DNA of 64,000 bases from Athripsodes cinereus (lineage: Eukaryota > Arthropoda > Insecta > Trichoptera > Leptoceridae): contig OX388314.1 of assembly GCA_947579605.1 (NCBI GenBank), forward strand, positions 6,138,001 to 6,202,000, read 5' to 3'. The notes beneath the pieces are model-generated. The model was not told the origin of the DNA. It was given only the letters and a program-made list of their open reading frames with translations, and made no database searches. This document shows, piece by piece, positions 11,701 through 22,105 of this stretch (within the stretch, counting starts at the first letter, position 1; every line of letters starts with the position of its first letter). Made by a program: the position numbers and the translations under genes.

Positions 11701-12098
11701 AAATGGTAATGAATCGAAGGCCTTTATAGCAAAGATTGCCTTAAATCTATTTTTAGACTATTCATGAAAATGGTAATGAATCGAAGGCCTTGATAGCAAA
11801 GATTGCCTTAAATCTATTTTTAGACTATTCATGAAAATGGTAATGAATCGAAGGCCTTGATAGCAAAGATTGCCTTAAATCTATTTTTAGACTATTCATG
11901 AAAATGGTAATGAATCGAAGGCCTTGATAGCAAAGATTGCCTTAAATCTATTTTTAGACTTCGTGAAAATGGTAATGAATCGAAGGCCTTGATAGCAAAG
12001 ATTGTCTTAAATCTATTTTTAGACTTCGTGAAAATGGTGATGAATCGAAGGCCTTGATAGCAAAGATTGTCTTAAATCTATTTTTAGACTATTCGTGA
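11701..12098. repeat. 67-bp minisatellite, six copies
   Basis: Units start (AAATGG) at 11701, 11768, 11835, 11902, 11967 and 12032. Period is 67 bases, dropping to 65 in the last units, where TATTCATG is shortened to TTCGTG. Units are nearly identical over TGAATCGAAGGCC, AGCAAAGATTG and TAAATCTATTTTTAGACT. Variants shared by neighbours (GATTGTC in the last two) indicate local duplication. Confidence 0.95.
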
Positions 12099-12099
12099 A

Positions 12100-13765
12100 A
12101 GTTTTTGTTTTTCAAGAATTTTTGTTTCATTTTGATCAGAATTTAAGTTGTGGGTGATTTTGTTAGTCGAAATTGTTCTTAAAAAACAGTTTGTTTTTGT
12201 CCTATGTACAAAAAGCCACATTGATTACATCGTCTTGTGCCTGGCTAATACCGTTATTGTTTTACAAACCCTTTTCAAGGTTTTCACTGGAATTGACGGA
12301 GTCTTATATTGTTTTTCGGAAGTCTACTCCACTTTAATTAAAGTTCGAAGAGATACCCCCACGTACAATTTTTCTTTCAGCATTATTTTTCCGGTGTAAT
12401 TTTCCATACTTGGCTATGTACTTGTGTAGATTTGCATACGATATCTTCTCCTTCAATACACATTTTGATATCACCACAGCTTTCGTTGAGGTACGATGGT
12501 AATGGTACTTCGAATATCTTCGATCTCATTATGTATTTTTGTTGTCTGCTCCGTTTGGAATGTATATTACTTTGCAATTTACTTAAAAATTCTTAGTACA
12601 TTTCGTTAAAAGACATTTTAAAGGTATTTTTTGATTGTAGAAGTTGGTTTTTTCGAAAATTGAGAAATAACTGAAGTTTCGATATCTTATTGTTCATGAA
12701 AGCAAGAACATATGACGCGAGATAATATTTGACATTAAAACAATTTAATATTAAATTTATTAGTTTATTTTATAATCAGATTGATTTCTTATCATTTGGA
12801 TCCAATAATTATTGTTCCTAAATACTTGGACCATTTTTTTTGAGTTTTGAATCCTGTAAAGTCTTTGTGCAGTATTTTTCTCTTACATTTATTAATGTTA
12901 AAACATAAAAAATGAAAAAAATAAATCTATCCGTACTCTGTATCTTACCGCGTATATTTTCGAGTGGGTAGAGGTAGAATGGAATGTCAGACAGGCTTAT
13001 TTGAACACAGAAAAAAAAACACGAAGAGAAATCAGTGAATCAAACGACAAAATATTATCTATGACAAGTCACACCTTAACAATATAAACGTATTAACTGG
13101 ATAAAAAAATATTCAAGGAAGTTTCGGTAGCAACAACAAAGTAAGGCTGAAAATAGAAATGTTCTGAATAGAATGTACGTTACGATCGTTATTAGAATAG
13201 GTATATAATATGAAACGTCGTGATATTCAAATTGTTAAAAATCAGATCGTAGTATTTCTATTTTTGTAAACTATTTTAAATACAGAATGACATTGCTGAA
13301 TTTGGATTCGATATTGAAACAAACCAGATAATCCTTGAAAGTTGTTCTCATATTAAGATTTTTGTATTACTGAAATACTTTTTTGTGTATTTATTTATTA
13401 AGCATCAGGTGTAGGTGTAGATGAAGTTATAAATAAATATAAAACAGGGACAGTGTATCATCAGTGTGGATACAGTTATGTTGCAGCAGCCTCACTAGGC
13501 TACCCTGTATCGAGGCGTGCTGCGCAATGAAAAAGCTAACGTAATAATATAATTCAATGACGAATGAATCCCAATATGAAAAAAATAACAAATATATCAA
13601 TGAATTAAAATTCAACACAATGATACTACAAATGAATGAATGATGAATGTATCCCAATGTGAACAAATTAATAAACACGTCAATGAATTGATAATCAAAC
13701 ATAATGATACAAATGAATGAATGATGAATTATATAATTTAATGTGGATTAACATTTTTTTTGTGA
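12100..13765. other. AT-rich stretch, no gene seen
   Basis: Frames at 12148-12399 (plus, hydrophobic) and 13427-13702 (minus) are unrecognised. A degenerate ~65-bp near-duplication containing AATGAATGAATGATGAAT is visible at 13560-13730. Confidence 0.45.
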
Positions 13766-13768
13766 TTT

Positions 13769-14035
13769 ACTACTACTACTACTACTACTACTACTATACC
13801 ATCACGGCACATCCCACAAGTGGGGTAGCCAGCAGACCAGCTGCATGTAAGAAACATGCAAGCTGTCTTCTTCGTGCCAATATAAAATCAAGACATTCAG
13901 GATGAGTGGCAAACTTCATCGCTGAATTTAAGATGTACAATGTCTTAATTTTTTCGAACACCTGCCTTTTACAGGACACTCGAAAACTTAAGGAGAAGAG
14001 TGGGAGACCAATTCTTTACCGGGTGCTCCACGGGT
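13769..14035 (-). mobile_element. ~240-bp retroposon, single copy, with (TAG)n tail
   Basis: A (TAC)~9 run at 13769-13796 is followed by the repeat proper, beginning ACCATCACGGCACATCCCAC and ending near GGTGCTCCACGGG. Read on the minus strand this is an element ending GTGATGGTATAGTAGTAG, so the trinucleotide run is its 3' tail. Other copies or fragments in this window lie at 3101-3152/5192-5315, 8020, 19878, 30795, 34880, 40650, 46715, 52967-53690 and 62495. It has no tRNA-like promoter boxes. Its 3' end resembles the 3' end of the RTE-type LINE at 20320-20700 (CTACCCC..TGGGA.ATG.CGTGA.GGTATAGTA), so it may be mobilised by that LINE's enzyme. Confidence 0.8.
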
Positions 14036-14232
14036 TTTTGTGATATACGCAGTTTATTTTATTAATATATATTAATTAATTAAATTAATTAACATTATAT
14101 TAATTGACTTATAAGTTGTGTATTTAAGTATCATGTATGGAATAAATCCTCTTGCTATCCACTTGTTGATTTTACGTTGATGCTATGTATATGTAGGTAG
14201 GTAGATTATTTGACTAGGGATCAAATGTTATA

Positions 14233-14320
14233 TTGAAGACTCCTTCCAATGCTCGGATAACTCTGGTCGGGGACTTATTAAAATCTGCTCTTTTAAGCAG
14301 TCCTCACGAAATCAATATTA
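14233..14320 (-). repeat. LINE 3'-region fragment
   Basis: GACTCCTTCC..TG.TCGGATA, TCGGGGACTT and TCCTCACG blocks are collinear with the LINE at 3720-4273. Short and diverged. Confidence 0.6.
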
Positions 14321-14495
14321 TCTCCTTATTTCCTTACAAAATCAAGTTTTTGTTTGCAAATCCTTTTTATTTTTTTTATTTTTGTCTTGTCTACATACGG
14401 ATTAACCTAGAAATTCAAACGAAATCCATTTACTCCTACAAGGTCTTGCATCAACCCTCGGGGCAGTCACATTTTTTCCATGATTATACATATTT

Positions 14496-14661
14496 TCCAT
14501 GATGGTCAGATCATGTGAGAGATGCTGCAGGGGGTACTATGTGTGAGGCGTTTAGGCAGGCGGAGGACAGGGCACGGTGGAGAAGCTTGTCGCTTGGTTG
14601 GGGTCATGGTGGTCACGATCCTCAGCATTGAGGGACCGACTTAGGGGAGAGAGAGAGAGAG
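14496..14661 (+). mobile_element. 5'-truncated RTE-like LINE end
   Basis: It is bounded by a perfect 10-bp direct repeat, ATACATATTT (14486-14495 and 14662-14671). It encodes the RTE-type C-terminus (DHVRDAAGG, then EAFRQAEDRARWRSL, GWGHGGHDPQH and stop) and ends in a (GA)n tail at 14648-14661. The GTCACGATCCTCAG motif recurs at 18060-18090 and 56755-56772. The duplication marks it as a genuine target-primed insertion. Confidence 0.85.
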
Positions 14662-14671
14662 ATACATATTT

Positions 14672-15121
14672 GGGCTGAACTCTTCTCTAATCAAACACTC
14701 GGTACAGGTTATTATTTCTCGAATGAACATGGTATAGAAGATACGTGACGCTTTGCATTTTGTCATTCACGGTAACAAAAAATAATCTACTTTAATCTTA
14801 TTTCATACTGGTATCACAATTACGTCTTTTGGTTCATTTTGAATTCTTTATTTGTATATTTATTTCATTCGTACTGCGTAAACCGTTTACGTATAACGTA
14901 TATTGCTTAAGATATTTAATATTAAAGAGGTTCTAGCGTAGAAACATAATGATAATATAAAAAATAAACTACTAATTTGTATACAACTGTATTATTCCAT
15001 GAACGTTTTTGAGGTAGATATTATGTACGTTGTGTTTTATGAAGTAAAGATTATGCGAACACGTCCGATGTTTAAACCGCACGTTAAATATTTACTAGGA
15101 GGAAGCAACAGCGAACTTTGT
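14672..15121. other. AT-rich stretch, no gene seen
   Basis: Nothing recognisable. Confidence 0.45.
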
Positions 15122-15129
15122 ATATTTAC

Positions 15130-15599
15130 TAGAGATGTAACGAATAGTATATTTGCCGAATACCGAATATTATGCAAGATCATGTGCCGAATAACCGAAC
15201 ATTCGGCGAATATTGGGCAAAACAATGGTGAAAGCGTGCTGTACTCCCGACCGCGCATCAACCTGTAGGTACATCGTAGAAACATGTCATATACTAGACT
15301 TGCAGCGCGGTACATTTTTTCGAAATTTTTGTGTTCCAACATAAAAATATTATGTTCTTTCACTCCATATCAAATTAAATTAATTAATTAGATATTTGAG
15401 GATTAATAATAATGCATCTGCAGCTGACAATGAAATAGCAACAATCTGCAAATTATTAGTTCTTTCCAGTTTTACATTTAAACTATTCGGCAGAACACCG
15501 AATAATACTTAGACTAAATATTCGGTGTTCGGCCTAATAGTAAAAATGTTGCTGAATAAGCAGATACCGAATAGTTGCCGAATATTCGTTGCATCTCTA
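15130..15599. mobile_element. 470-bp non-autonomous hAT-type element
   Basis: It is flanked by a perfect 8-bp duplication, ATATTTAC (15122-15129 and 15600-15607), the hallmark length of hAT insertions. The ends are inverted: TAGAGATGTAACGAATA at left, and the right end reads TAGAGATGCAACGAATA in complement. Extended subterminal copies of the motif CCGAATA occur on both strands. There is no transposase frame. The open frames on both strands across it (14999-15268 plus, 15037-15363 minus) are accidental. Confidence 0.92.
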
Positions 15600-15607
15600 A
15601 TATTTAC

Positions 15608-16205
15608 GAGTCATAATAATACGTACATATCTTATATGTATTAATATTTTGAATTATCCGTCAAAAGAATTATCTTCATTATTCATAACTTTCCTTGGAA
15701 AGTGAGTTTTGCGTATTATCCTTTATAAAATCATTACAGAGGCACAACTCGTAAGTCAAAGCTGCGACGGAGAATGTATGTAACATATGGCTTCATATTA
15801 CTACATACAATATTAGTGTCTGTTATAATATTCATAAGTATCTTTTGATCCTTACAAAAGAATAATATAAGGTACAACCTTATATTATTTTTTTGTAAGA
15901 AATAATATGTTTGTGAATTGTACGAGACATTGCTGCGAGTTATAATTATACCTAATTTTTCAAAAGGAGTTTTTATGTTTTGCAGTACCTACATAACTGT
16001 TATTGTAATAATTTTATCAGGACGGTAGAGACTAGAGAGACTGAATACACAGAAGTCGCTCAGTTGTTGTTACACACATAAATGTTAACGTATATTACAT
16101 AGTAAATGTTTCAGTTATTAATTAAACACCGATTTTCTTAATATTTTCTGTCAATTCAGTATCCAAATTTAGTAAAGTGTCACTGTTTTGTATAGGAATA
16201 CTAAC
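15608..16205. other. AT-rich stretch, no gene seen
   Basis: Nothing recognisable. Confidence 0.45.
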
Positions 16206-16206
16206 A

Positions 16207-16533
16207 GACCCGGCAAACGTTGTTTTGCCATATACATTATGGCATAATATGCTAATATCGCTATTAAAAAATAGGAGTTGATGGTAGAAGGGTGAGAATT
16301 TAGGGCTGTATGTGTTTTTTAATGCCTCACCTTAAAAAATAAAAAGTTTTGTTCAAAAACTAAAAAAAAAAACAGGATGGATCACCCTTAACTTTTAGGG
16401 AAATGAAAAATAAATGTTGACCTATTCTCAGACCTACCCAATGAGCACACAAATTTTATCAAAATCGGTCCAGCCGTTACGGAGGAGTATGAGAACATAC
16501 ATCGTGACACGAGAATTTTATATATTAGATAAT
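16207..16533. repeat. Interspersed repeat of unclear class
   Basis: Begins CAGACCCGGCAAACGTTGTT and ends with CGGTCCAGCCGTTACGGAGG, then GTGACACGAGAATTTTATAT. These blocks are familiar from high-copy repeats in many insect genomes. I see no inverted repeats, coding frame or clear target duplication, so class (Helitron-like or other) is open. Confidence 0.5.
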
Positions 16534-17469
16534 CTGAAGAAAGTCAAAGGCAAGTAATTAATTATTATTTTCAAATTCCTAATTGTATAACTAATTTAGA
16601 AATATAACTTTGATTACCTATCTTAAAAAAACTGATGATAAAGTTTCGGTTTAAGTTGTACGTAGTCAACTCATTTAAAAAAAGATCTATCCTGTTATGT
16701 TCTGCAGCGCAGGGAATATGTTTTGTATCAAATAATGCAATCTTATCTGCCACATTTTTGCTCCATTTTGTGTAGCGATCTATTTTCAGTTGTATCGATT
16801 TTCTTTCACGTATATTTTCTATGTTGAGGTGCATTTCTTTTCAATCAGATAAGGTTGAGTTCTGGTGCTCTTGGTGAAATAAGTTGAATACAATATTGGT
16901 TAGCTATGCATGTATGGATGCTGTGGAGGATGTATTTCTTCTATAACACCACACTCACTTCCTAAAATGAAAATTGTGTAGGTACTAAGAAGATTTGTAT
17001 AATAATATAGAGGCCGCTTTTCACTCTTCAATTTTATTCAACTCAGAAACCGCAATTTTCCACACAAGTATTTTTTTCTGAGCAGAGTCCTGAATTCAAT
17101 GTTTGTATCTGTTGTATGTAGTTTGTCGATAAGCTTATTCTCGACTTCTACCGAGAAGTTTAAATTTAGTTATTTCGGTTTTATCATTTTCGGTAGATAA
17201 AACGCTTCTGTATATTACCTATGTTAAAGTACGTCCATACTTGCAGACATGGAATAACTGTTTCTATCTCGTTCACCGATCACTCACAAACAGGGATTAG
17301 CGTTTTCCGACTGGCTATAATTATTCCTAAAGCTATACCTAATTATTCTCGGCCGTAAGTTGTGTTTTTGACCATAGAATAACAGCTGTCATTTAAGATA
17401 ATCAAAACTGTTCTATTATGTAACAAAATTAAAATTTATTGTATTTTATTTAGAACAACTTCGTGAAAG
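16534..17469. other. AT-rich stretch, no gene seen
   Basis: One unrecognised 87-codon minus frame at 16571-16834. No other signal. Confidence 0.45.
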
Positions 17470-18045
17470 TTAACCCCTTTCTGCATACGTGTTCATATAT
17501 GAACATAATTAATTTATGTCCTATAAAACACATTTTGTAAATGTATTGTGTTTATTTTTTAATTTTATTTTAAAGTTGAAACATTATAGATTATAATAGT
17601 ACCAAAATTTATCAGAAAATATTGTTTTTTTCTATACTTTTAGATATTTAAAGTTTGTAATCGGCCATTTTGCGTAAAAGTGCTGAAAGAGCATTTTCAA
17701 ATTGTTATTGTTTCATAATTTTATGCAAATAAATAAGTAAAAAAAAGTCTAAAGCAAAGAATAATCTTCCTTTAACAAGTATAAGATAAAATAATTTCAA
17801 TTTTGCAATATTATAACATATTTTTTTACAAAATATAATAATGTCCATATATGGCTTCATATGCATTCAGGTATACTTTTTTCTCCAAACGGCGGAACAC
17901 TCAGTACATTATAAAACGATTGTTTTTTATATTATTTTTTATATTTCAGTTAAAATTTTTGAATATTTTATATTGGTAATTTCAGAAATAGATGTAAGAT
18001 TTTTATGGAACATAAATTTTGCTAGAACAGCATCAAATGATAGAT

Positions 18046-18382
18046 TTGGTCATCATCATCATCTCCGTCGGTCTCTTAATTCTGAGGATCGTGACCATCA
18101 TGCCTTGTTCCATAGACCATCTGTCTCCACCTTGAGCAATCCTCCGCCATGAGAAGGTCCCCGTGCAGTGAGCTCTGTGTAGGCTCTTTAACTTAGTCGC
18201 TCCATTTTGCTGGTGCGCGGCCCTTTCTACGCCTCCCTTTCAGAGCACCAGTTATTTTCTGATCCACATCTCAAATGGCTCCAGCATCACATCTCAAACG
18301 CCTCCAGTATCACATCTTAAATGTATCAATCTTCGCACGCTTGCAACGTCCACGTTTCAACCCCAACAAAAATATGCTGAAC
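18046..18382 (-). pseudogene. RTE-like LINE fragment inside piggyBac
   Basis: Begins at left with a (CAT)n run, which is the (GAT)n tail of a minus-strand copy, followed by CTGAGGATCGTGACCATCATG, the complement of the RTE end seen at 14560-14640. Farther in, the minus strand carries blocks typical of RTE C-terminal coding sequence (remnants of a GCETW motif and of an EAFEM motif near 18290-18370). Many stops; heavily decayed. Confidence 0.65.
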
Positions 18383-18384
18383 TC

Positions 18385-18745
18385 TAAGAGTTGGTGAAAG
18401 GGTCCAATACAAACTGTGCCTTACGGTCTACAAGGCTTTGATTAATATGGCACCTCGGTCACTTTCTGAGCTCTGTGTTCTCAAAATATCTGCAAGTAGA
18501 CACCTTCGCTCAGCAGACATCCACCAATAGGTATGCTGGGGGAGATCAATAGAGCCAACTAGTCCTGCTTCTAACACTGGGCTTCTGGTGTCGCAGGACC
18601 CGTCATCTTGAATCGACTCCCCGAGAACCTTCGTAAAAACAAATCAATAACAACGTTTAGGGGCAAGTTGAAGAGATCGCTCTTCCAACATAGTTTCCCG
18701 CGCCCTTTTTAGATGGATGCTGTATTAAACGACGCCAAATAAATC
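18385..18745 (+). pseudogene. CR1/L2-like LINE ORF2 C-terminus inside piggyBac
   Basis: Frames give YKLCLTVYKALINMAPRSLS, SASRHLRSADIH and, after frame changes, NRLPENLRKNKSITTF and RGKLKRSLFQHSF, then a stop and the 3' end ACGACGCCAAATAAATCATCC. This order (YK...VYKAL...AP..LSEL...LRSA...LP..LR....F...LK) matches CR1/L2-type ORF2. It lies head-to-head with the RTE fragment to its left. Confidence 0.75.
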
Positions 18746-18751
18746 ATCCAA

Positions 18752-19170
18752 CAAACATACCAAGTTCAAGATTTGATAGTGAAGATAATTTATCCGACAA
18801 CGAGAACTCTTGACAAATTCCAGTTCCAGAAAATGTTGAGATTCCAGAAATGGATGATTCAAATGGCTTAAGTTCGGAAGATGAAGAGACATCAATTCCC
18901 AATGGAAGGAATATATGGAAGAAAGATGAAATGTTGAAGACACCAAGTGAGACAGTTTTCTTGGGAAACTCTGACCTTCCTCCAGAATGTTTAGATATCA
19001 AAAAACCTATACAATATGACAAATATTTTTTAACCGATGACATTTTAAATGATATAATTGAACTCTCCAGGCTTTATTCTATGACTCAAAGACCAGAGAA
19101 GCCTTATCACTTGACAATAAAGACAGAAATTGTTCCTTATCATTCCAACAAAAGGGAACAATATTACTAA
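18752..19170 (+). pseudogene. piggyBac transposase N-terminal remnant
   Basis: The translation starts with SRFDSEDNLSDNENS, is interrupted by a TGA at 18811-18813, and resumes through an acidic stretch (SSEDEETS) into LPPECLDIKKPIQYDKYFLT then DDILNDIIELSRLYSMTQ. The latter matches the start of the piggyBac transposase domain, which typically has a P..YF..F.....IV..TN.YA pattern. Only about 120 codons are left of the usual 550-600. The catalytic aspartates are gone, so the element cannot move itself. Confidence 0.8.
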
Positions 19171-19359
19171 ATTGTAGAGGAAAAAAATATCTGTTACTGC
19201 ATGATTGTCCATATATGAACACAATTATTTTTTTTAATTTTTCACTGTAAAAAAATATTTTTTTGAAAAATAAAAAAATACGTGTCGTTTATTTTTATAT
19301 TTTCTATCTTGTACATTTTTTTTATCAAAAACAAAAAAATCATGCAGAAAGGGGTTAAT

Positions 19360-19877
19360 TTTAATGAATTTCAGATAAAAATTAAAAGTGCTTTTTATAT
19401 CTATATTTCATTTAAATTTGAATTGTTGATTTTTTAGAAATCTTTTGTTTGTAATATTGAAAAGATGTATGTAGGTACTATAGAGTCATTTGTTTTTAAG
19501 ATTAAAATTTAACCGAGCATAACTTTACTATTCTCACAGTAAACATGGTTTGTTACACAGGTCTTAATATCATGAACTTTCTTGTGAGTAGGGGCATTAG
19601 TGTATCAAAAGCTCGTAGTATGATGGTACTATTGTGAATATCGGTAGGTGCTAGTTGACTTTGTATAACCGACTATCTGGCACCCTCGTAAATACAATAT
19701 AACCGAAAGTTTGTCTGAAGATATACTACATAAGTATACACCTATTATTTATTATTATACAGCCAATATCGTTATATGCAACACTTGTATTTTTCTGTAG
19801 TGAAGATGAATATAAGTCCAATATCTTACAACTTATGAAAATAAATAAGATAATATATTTTGTAGTAGCACGTGTAG
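19360..19877. other. AT-rich stretch, no gene seen
   Basis: Nothing recognisable. Confidence 0.45.
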
Positions 19878-19950
19878 TCCTCGGTAAAGAATAACCCTCC
19901 CATTCTTTTTGAGTGTCCTGTAAAGGGCAGGAATTTGTAATACCTGACGT
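19878..19950 (+). repeat. Fragment of the ~250-bp retroposon, reverse orientation
   Basis: GTCCTCGGTAAAGAATAACC then GAGTGTCCTGTAAAGGGCAG is the complement of the 13960-14030 end of the intact copy. Confidence 0.6.
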
Positions 19951-19975
19951 TTAAATAAATTTAGAATTTTCAGTA

Positions 19976-20228
19976 TGATGATGATGATGATTTTCGATGA
20001 TTTTATTTTATTTATGACGCCGTTTTACAGTCTCTAGACCGTCTCAAGGGCGCCAGTGAAGAGTTTAGTTTTTAATTTGCCTCTGAAGCTAGTGACCGTC
20101 TGACCATCTCTCAGCAGCACCGGTAGGCGATTCCACATAACTGGTCCTACAACACCAAAGTATAGCGATGAATGTATCCTGAATGTCTTCTTTTATTTGT
20201 TCGGAAAAGACGACTTGTATCTTAATTA
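19976..20228 (-). pseudogene. CR1/L2-like LINE end with (ATC)n tail
   Basis: The minus strand reads FGVVGPVMWNRLPVLLRDGQ, TVTSFRGKLKTKLF and TGALETV then stop (near 20033). A short 3' segment AACGGCGTCATAAATAAAAT and a (ATC)5 tail at 19976-19990 follow. It is the best-preserved copy of this end in the window; relatives lie at 10320 (plus), 18385 (plus) and 39720-39785 (minus, weak). A stop lies upstream after RLFRTNK, so it is not functional. Confidence 0.82.
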
Positions 20229-20319
20229 AAGGCAGTTGATCTGCTAGTTATCTCGCTTGTGAAAGATCCCGTGATGGGATTAATGGATATATTTTGACAG
20301 AATAATTTTTGTATTATTT

Positions 20320-20705
20320 ATTTATACTATACTATACCGTCACGCCATGTCCCAGGAGGGGTAGGCAGAGAGAACGGAACGCCATATAGATCTATCCTTA
20401 CATACTTCTTTCGCTTCCTCTACATTTATCCAGTTTCTCATACATGCACGCCAATTTCTCTCACTCAACACGCGTCCGTCCTTAAGAATTGTCCACGTGA
20501 TCAAGCCACGTGGTTCTTGGACGTCCACGCTTCCTCACACCCCTTCTTTCAGATAAATACATCCTCTTCGTCATCCTTTCATCTTGCATTCGCTCAACAT
20601 GTCCAAACCGTCTCAACTTGTTTACACGCATTCTGTCCACTACACTACTCTCACATCCGCTCATTCTCCTGATATCCTTATTCTTCACTCTATCTCGCAA
20701 CGTAT
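20320..20705 (-). pseudogene. RTE-like LINE ORF2 C-terminus and 3' end
   Basis: Minus-strand frames carry VVDRMRVNKLRRFGHVERM, then ERMTKRMYLSERRGVRKRGR and PRTTWLD, the standard C-terminal motif of insect RTE-type LINEs. After a frame change come the terminal coding part and the 3' UTR, ending CTACCCCTCCTGGGACATGG then CGTGACGGTATAGTATAGTA with an AATA-rich tail (20320-20345). Relatives lie at 45735-45990 and, as a bare tail, at 54190-54245. Confidence 0.82.
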
Positions 20706-20834
20706 TTATTTATTTACATGATAAAATGTCAGAGAATGACTTGATAGCTTACACCTTTGCCAGTTTACACATTCATTGCCAAAAAATTATTAAATTATTA
20801 CCATTCTAATGCATGATTTTTTTTTTGTTTTCAG

Positions 20835-20896
20835 GTGAGAATCAGATCATGGCATTTGAAATAGCTCCCGTATTCAACCATTAGATTTCATCAAAG
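20835..20896 (+). other. Exon-like segment by splice signals (no open frame)
   Basis: A T-rich run ending TTTTGTTTTCAG (to 20834) precedes it, and AAG|GTAGGT (donor from 20897) follows, giving a 62-base segment. All three forward frames are closed, so it could only be an untranslated exon. The sequence just downstream resembles a fragment of the ~250-bp retroposon. Weak evidence. Confidence 0.15.
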
Positions 20897-20909
20897 GTAG
20901 GTCTTCGTC

Positions 20910-21380
20910 CGCTGAGAACTCAGCAAAGATTTGGTCTCCCACTCTTTTCCGTATTCTAGAATTATCCATTTTTTTAATATTTCAGTTTCAATTTCGATAA
21001 AATATCGAGCTAATCACTTTTTCTCTACGTGTCTAGCTTTGGGATTGAATTCATGAAACGGTTCATCACCGTAGTTCAATACGTATTATATGAATGAATG
21101 TGATGCATATATAGAGAAGATGAGGAAGGAAAACACTAAACATAAAAAGATGCAGCGCTGGCTGTATGATATTCAGTGCCCTTTTCGGGGTATGATATTA
21201 CGTATTATTATTATGTACGTTAATAAGCATCTCTCGTTATGTGGCGTCGCTCTGGTTACTTCCGCACTGTGAGAGGTTGTTCAAAATACTTGCTTATTCG
21301 CGAAACGGTCTTGAAGAGTTCACTGAAAGAATGATGGGTGTCAAACTGAGTAGTTTCAGAAGTTTTAGATTTGAATCACA
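20910..21380. other. AT-rich stretch, no gene seen
   Basis: Bases 20930-20955 resemble the outer end of the ~250-bp retroposon (TTTGGTCTCCCACTCTTTTCC). Nothing else. Confidence 0.4.
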
Positions 21381-21382
21381 TA

Positions 21383-21975
21383 GGGGAACTAGGGGCAAGA
21401 CGGGATAGTGGGGTAAGATGAGGTACTGGGATAAAAGTGGAACCGTGCCGAGTAGCCCTGAACGCTGGATGACATTAGATGCTCTCTTCGGACCCCCCAC
21501 TAGTAACAAGGTTACATCAGTAGTGGTCGCTCGCTCCGTGATGCTGTGATACTAAACGTGTTTTTCGCATATTTCACGTTATTTTACTTAATTTTTTTGA
21601 TAGTGTCATTCAAGAAAGAATATTGTGATTCAGATTGTTTGACATTTGATAAACAAGATTTAAATATTTAATTTTAAGGGAAGATACTCAATTATTAACT
21701 GTAAAGAAATATGGTTAATTACTTAATTAATAAATTAATTGATTAATATTCTTTTCTATCCCGTCTTGCCCCTACCCGTGGGGCAAGGCGGGAAAATTAA
21801 GCTTTTTTTTAAAATTGAATTATTTATTATTTCTTAACGTTTACTTTAACGTTTATTCATTTGCTAGATTTAAGATCAAAGTTTGTGTCAATAGACTTGT
21901 TTTTAAAGAATTTATATAAAGGAACGTGTTTTTTGACATTTTAGCTTAACTTTCCCGTCTTTCCCCTAGTTCCCC
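21383..21975. mobile_element. TA-flanked inverted-repeat element, copy A (593 bp)
   Basis: TA lies on both flanks (21381-21382 and 21976-21977). The left end is GGGGAACTAGGGGCAAGACG and the right end is the complement of GGGGAACTAGGGGAAAGACG. The TA duplication points to the Tc1/mariner group. A central palindrome at 21750-21785 (CCCGTCTTGCCCC TA CCCGTGGGGCAAGGCGGG) repeats the terminal motif, so the unit looks like two elements joined end to end. No transposase frame. A second copy sharing the central palindrome spans 47060-53852 and carries later insertions. Confidence 0.85.
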
Positions 21976-22105
21976 TATCTGTTTGCATATAAGAAGAATA
22001 TACAACAGACTCGATGCATACCTATACCAGATAAAAACCTTCTGTAGGATAGGTGCTAGAAATGTATTTATTTTTATTGACACGGAGAGACCAAGTTGTA
22101 CGTAT

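Larger units (their letters stand above)
17474..19354 (+). mobile_element. Decayed piggyBac-family transposon
   Basis: TTAA lies on both flanks (17470-17473 and 19355-19358). Exact 13-bp terminal inverted repeats: CCCCTTTCTGCAT at 17474-17486 and its complement at 19342-19354. A subterminal palindromic motif (TTCATATATGAACA near 17492, CCATATATGAACA near 19210) is also repeated at both ends. TTAA targeting with short perfect inverted repeats is diagnostic of piggyBac. Inside are the remnant of a transposase N-terminus and two inserted LINE fragments (18046-18745). Without those the element is about 1.2 kb, well short of autonomous copies (usually over 2 kb), so it is internally deleted. Confidence 0.93.

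Noticed and set aside
14999..15363. Overlapping frames on both strands near 15.1 kb
   Set aside because: They cross the hAT element boundaries, so cannot be conserved genes.
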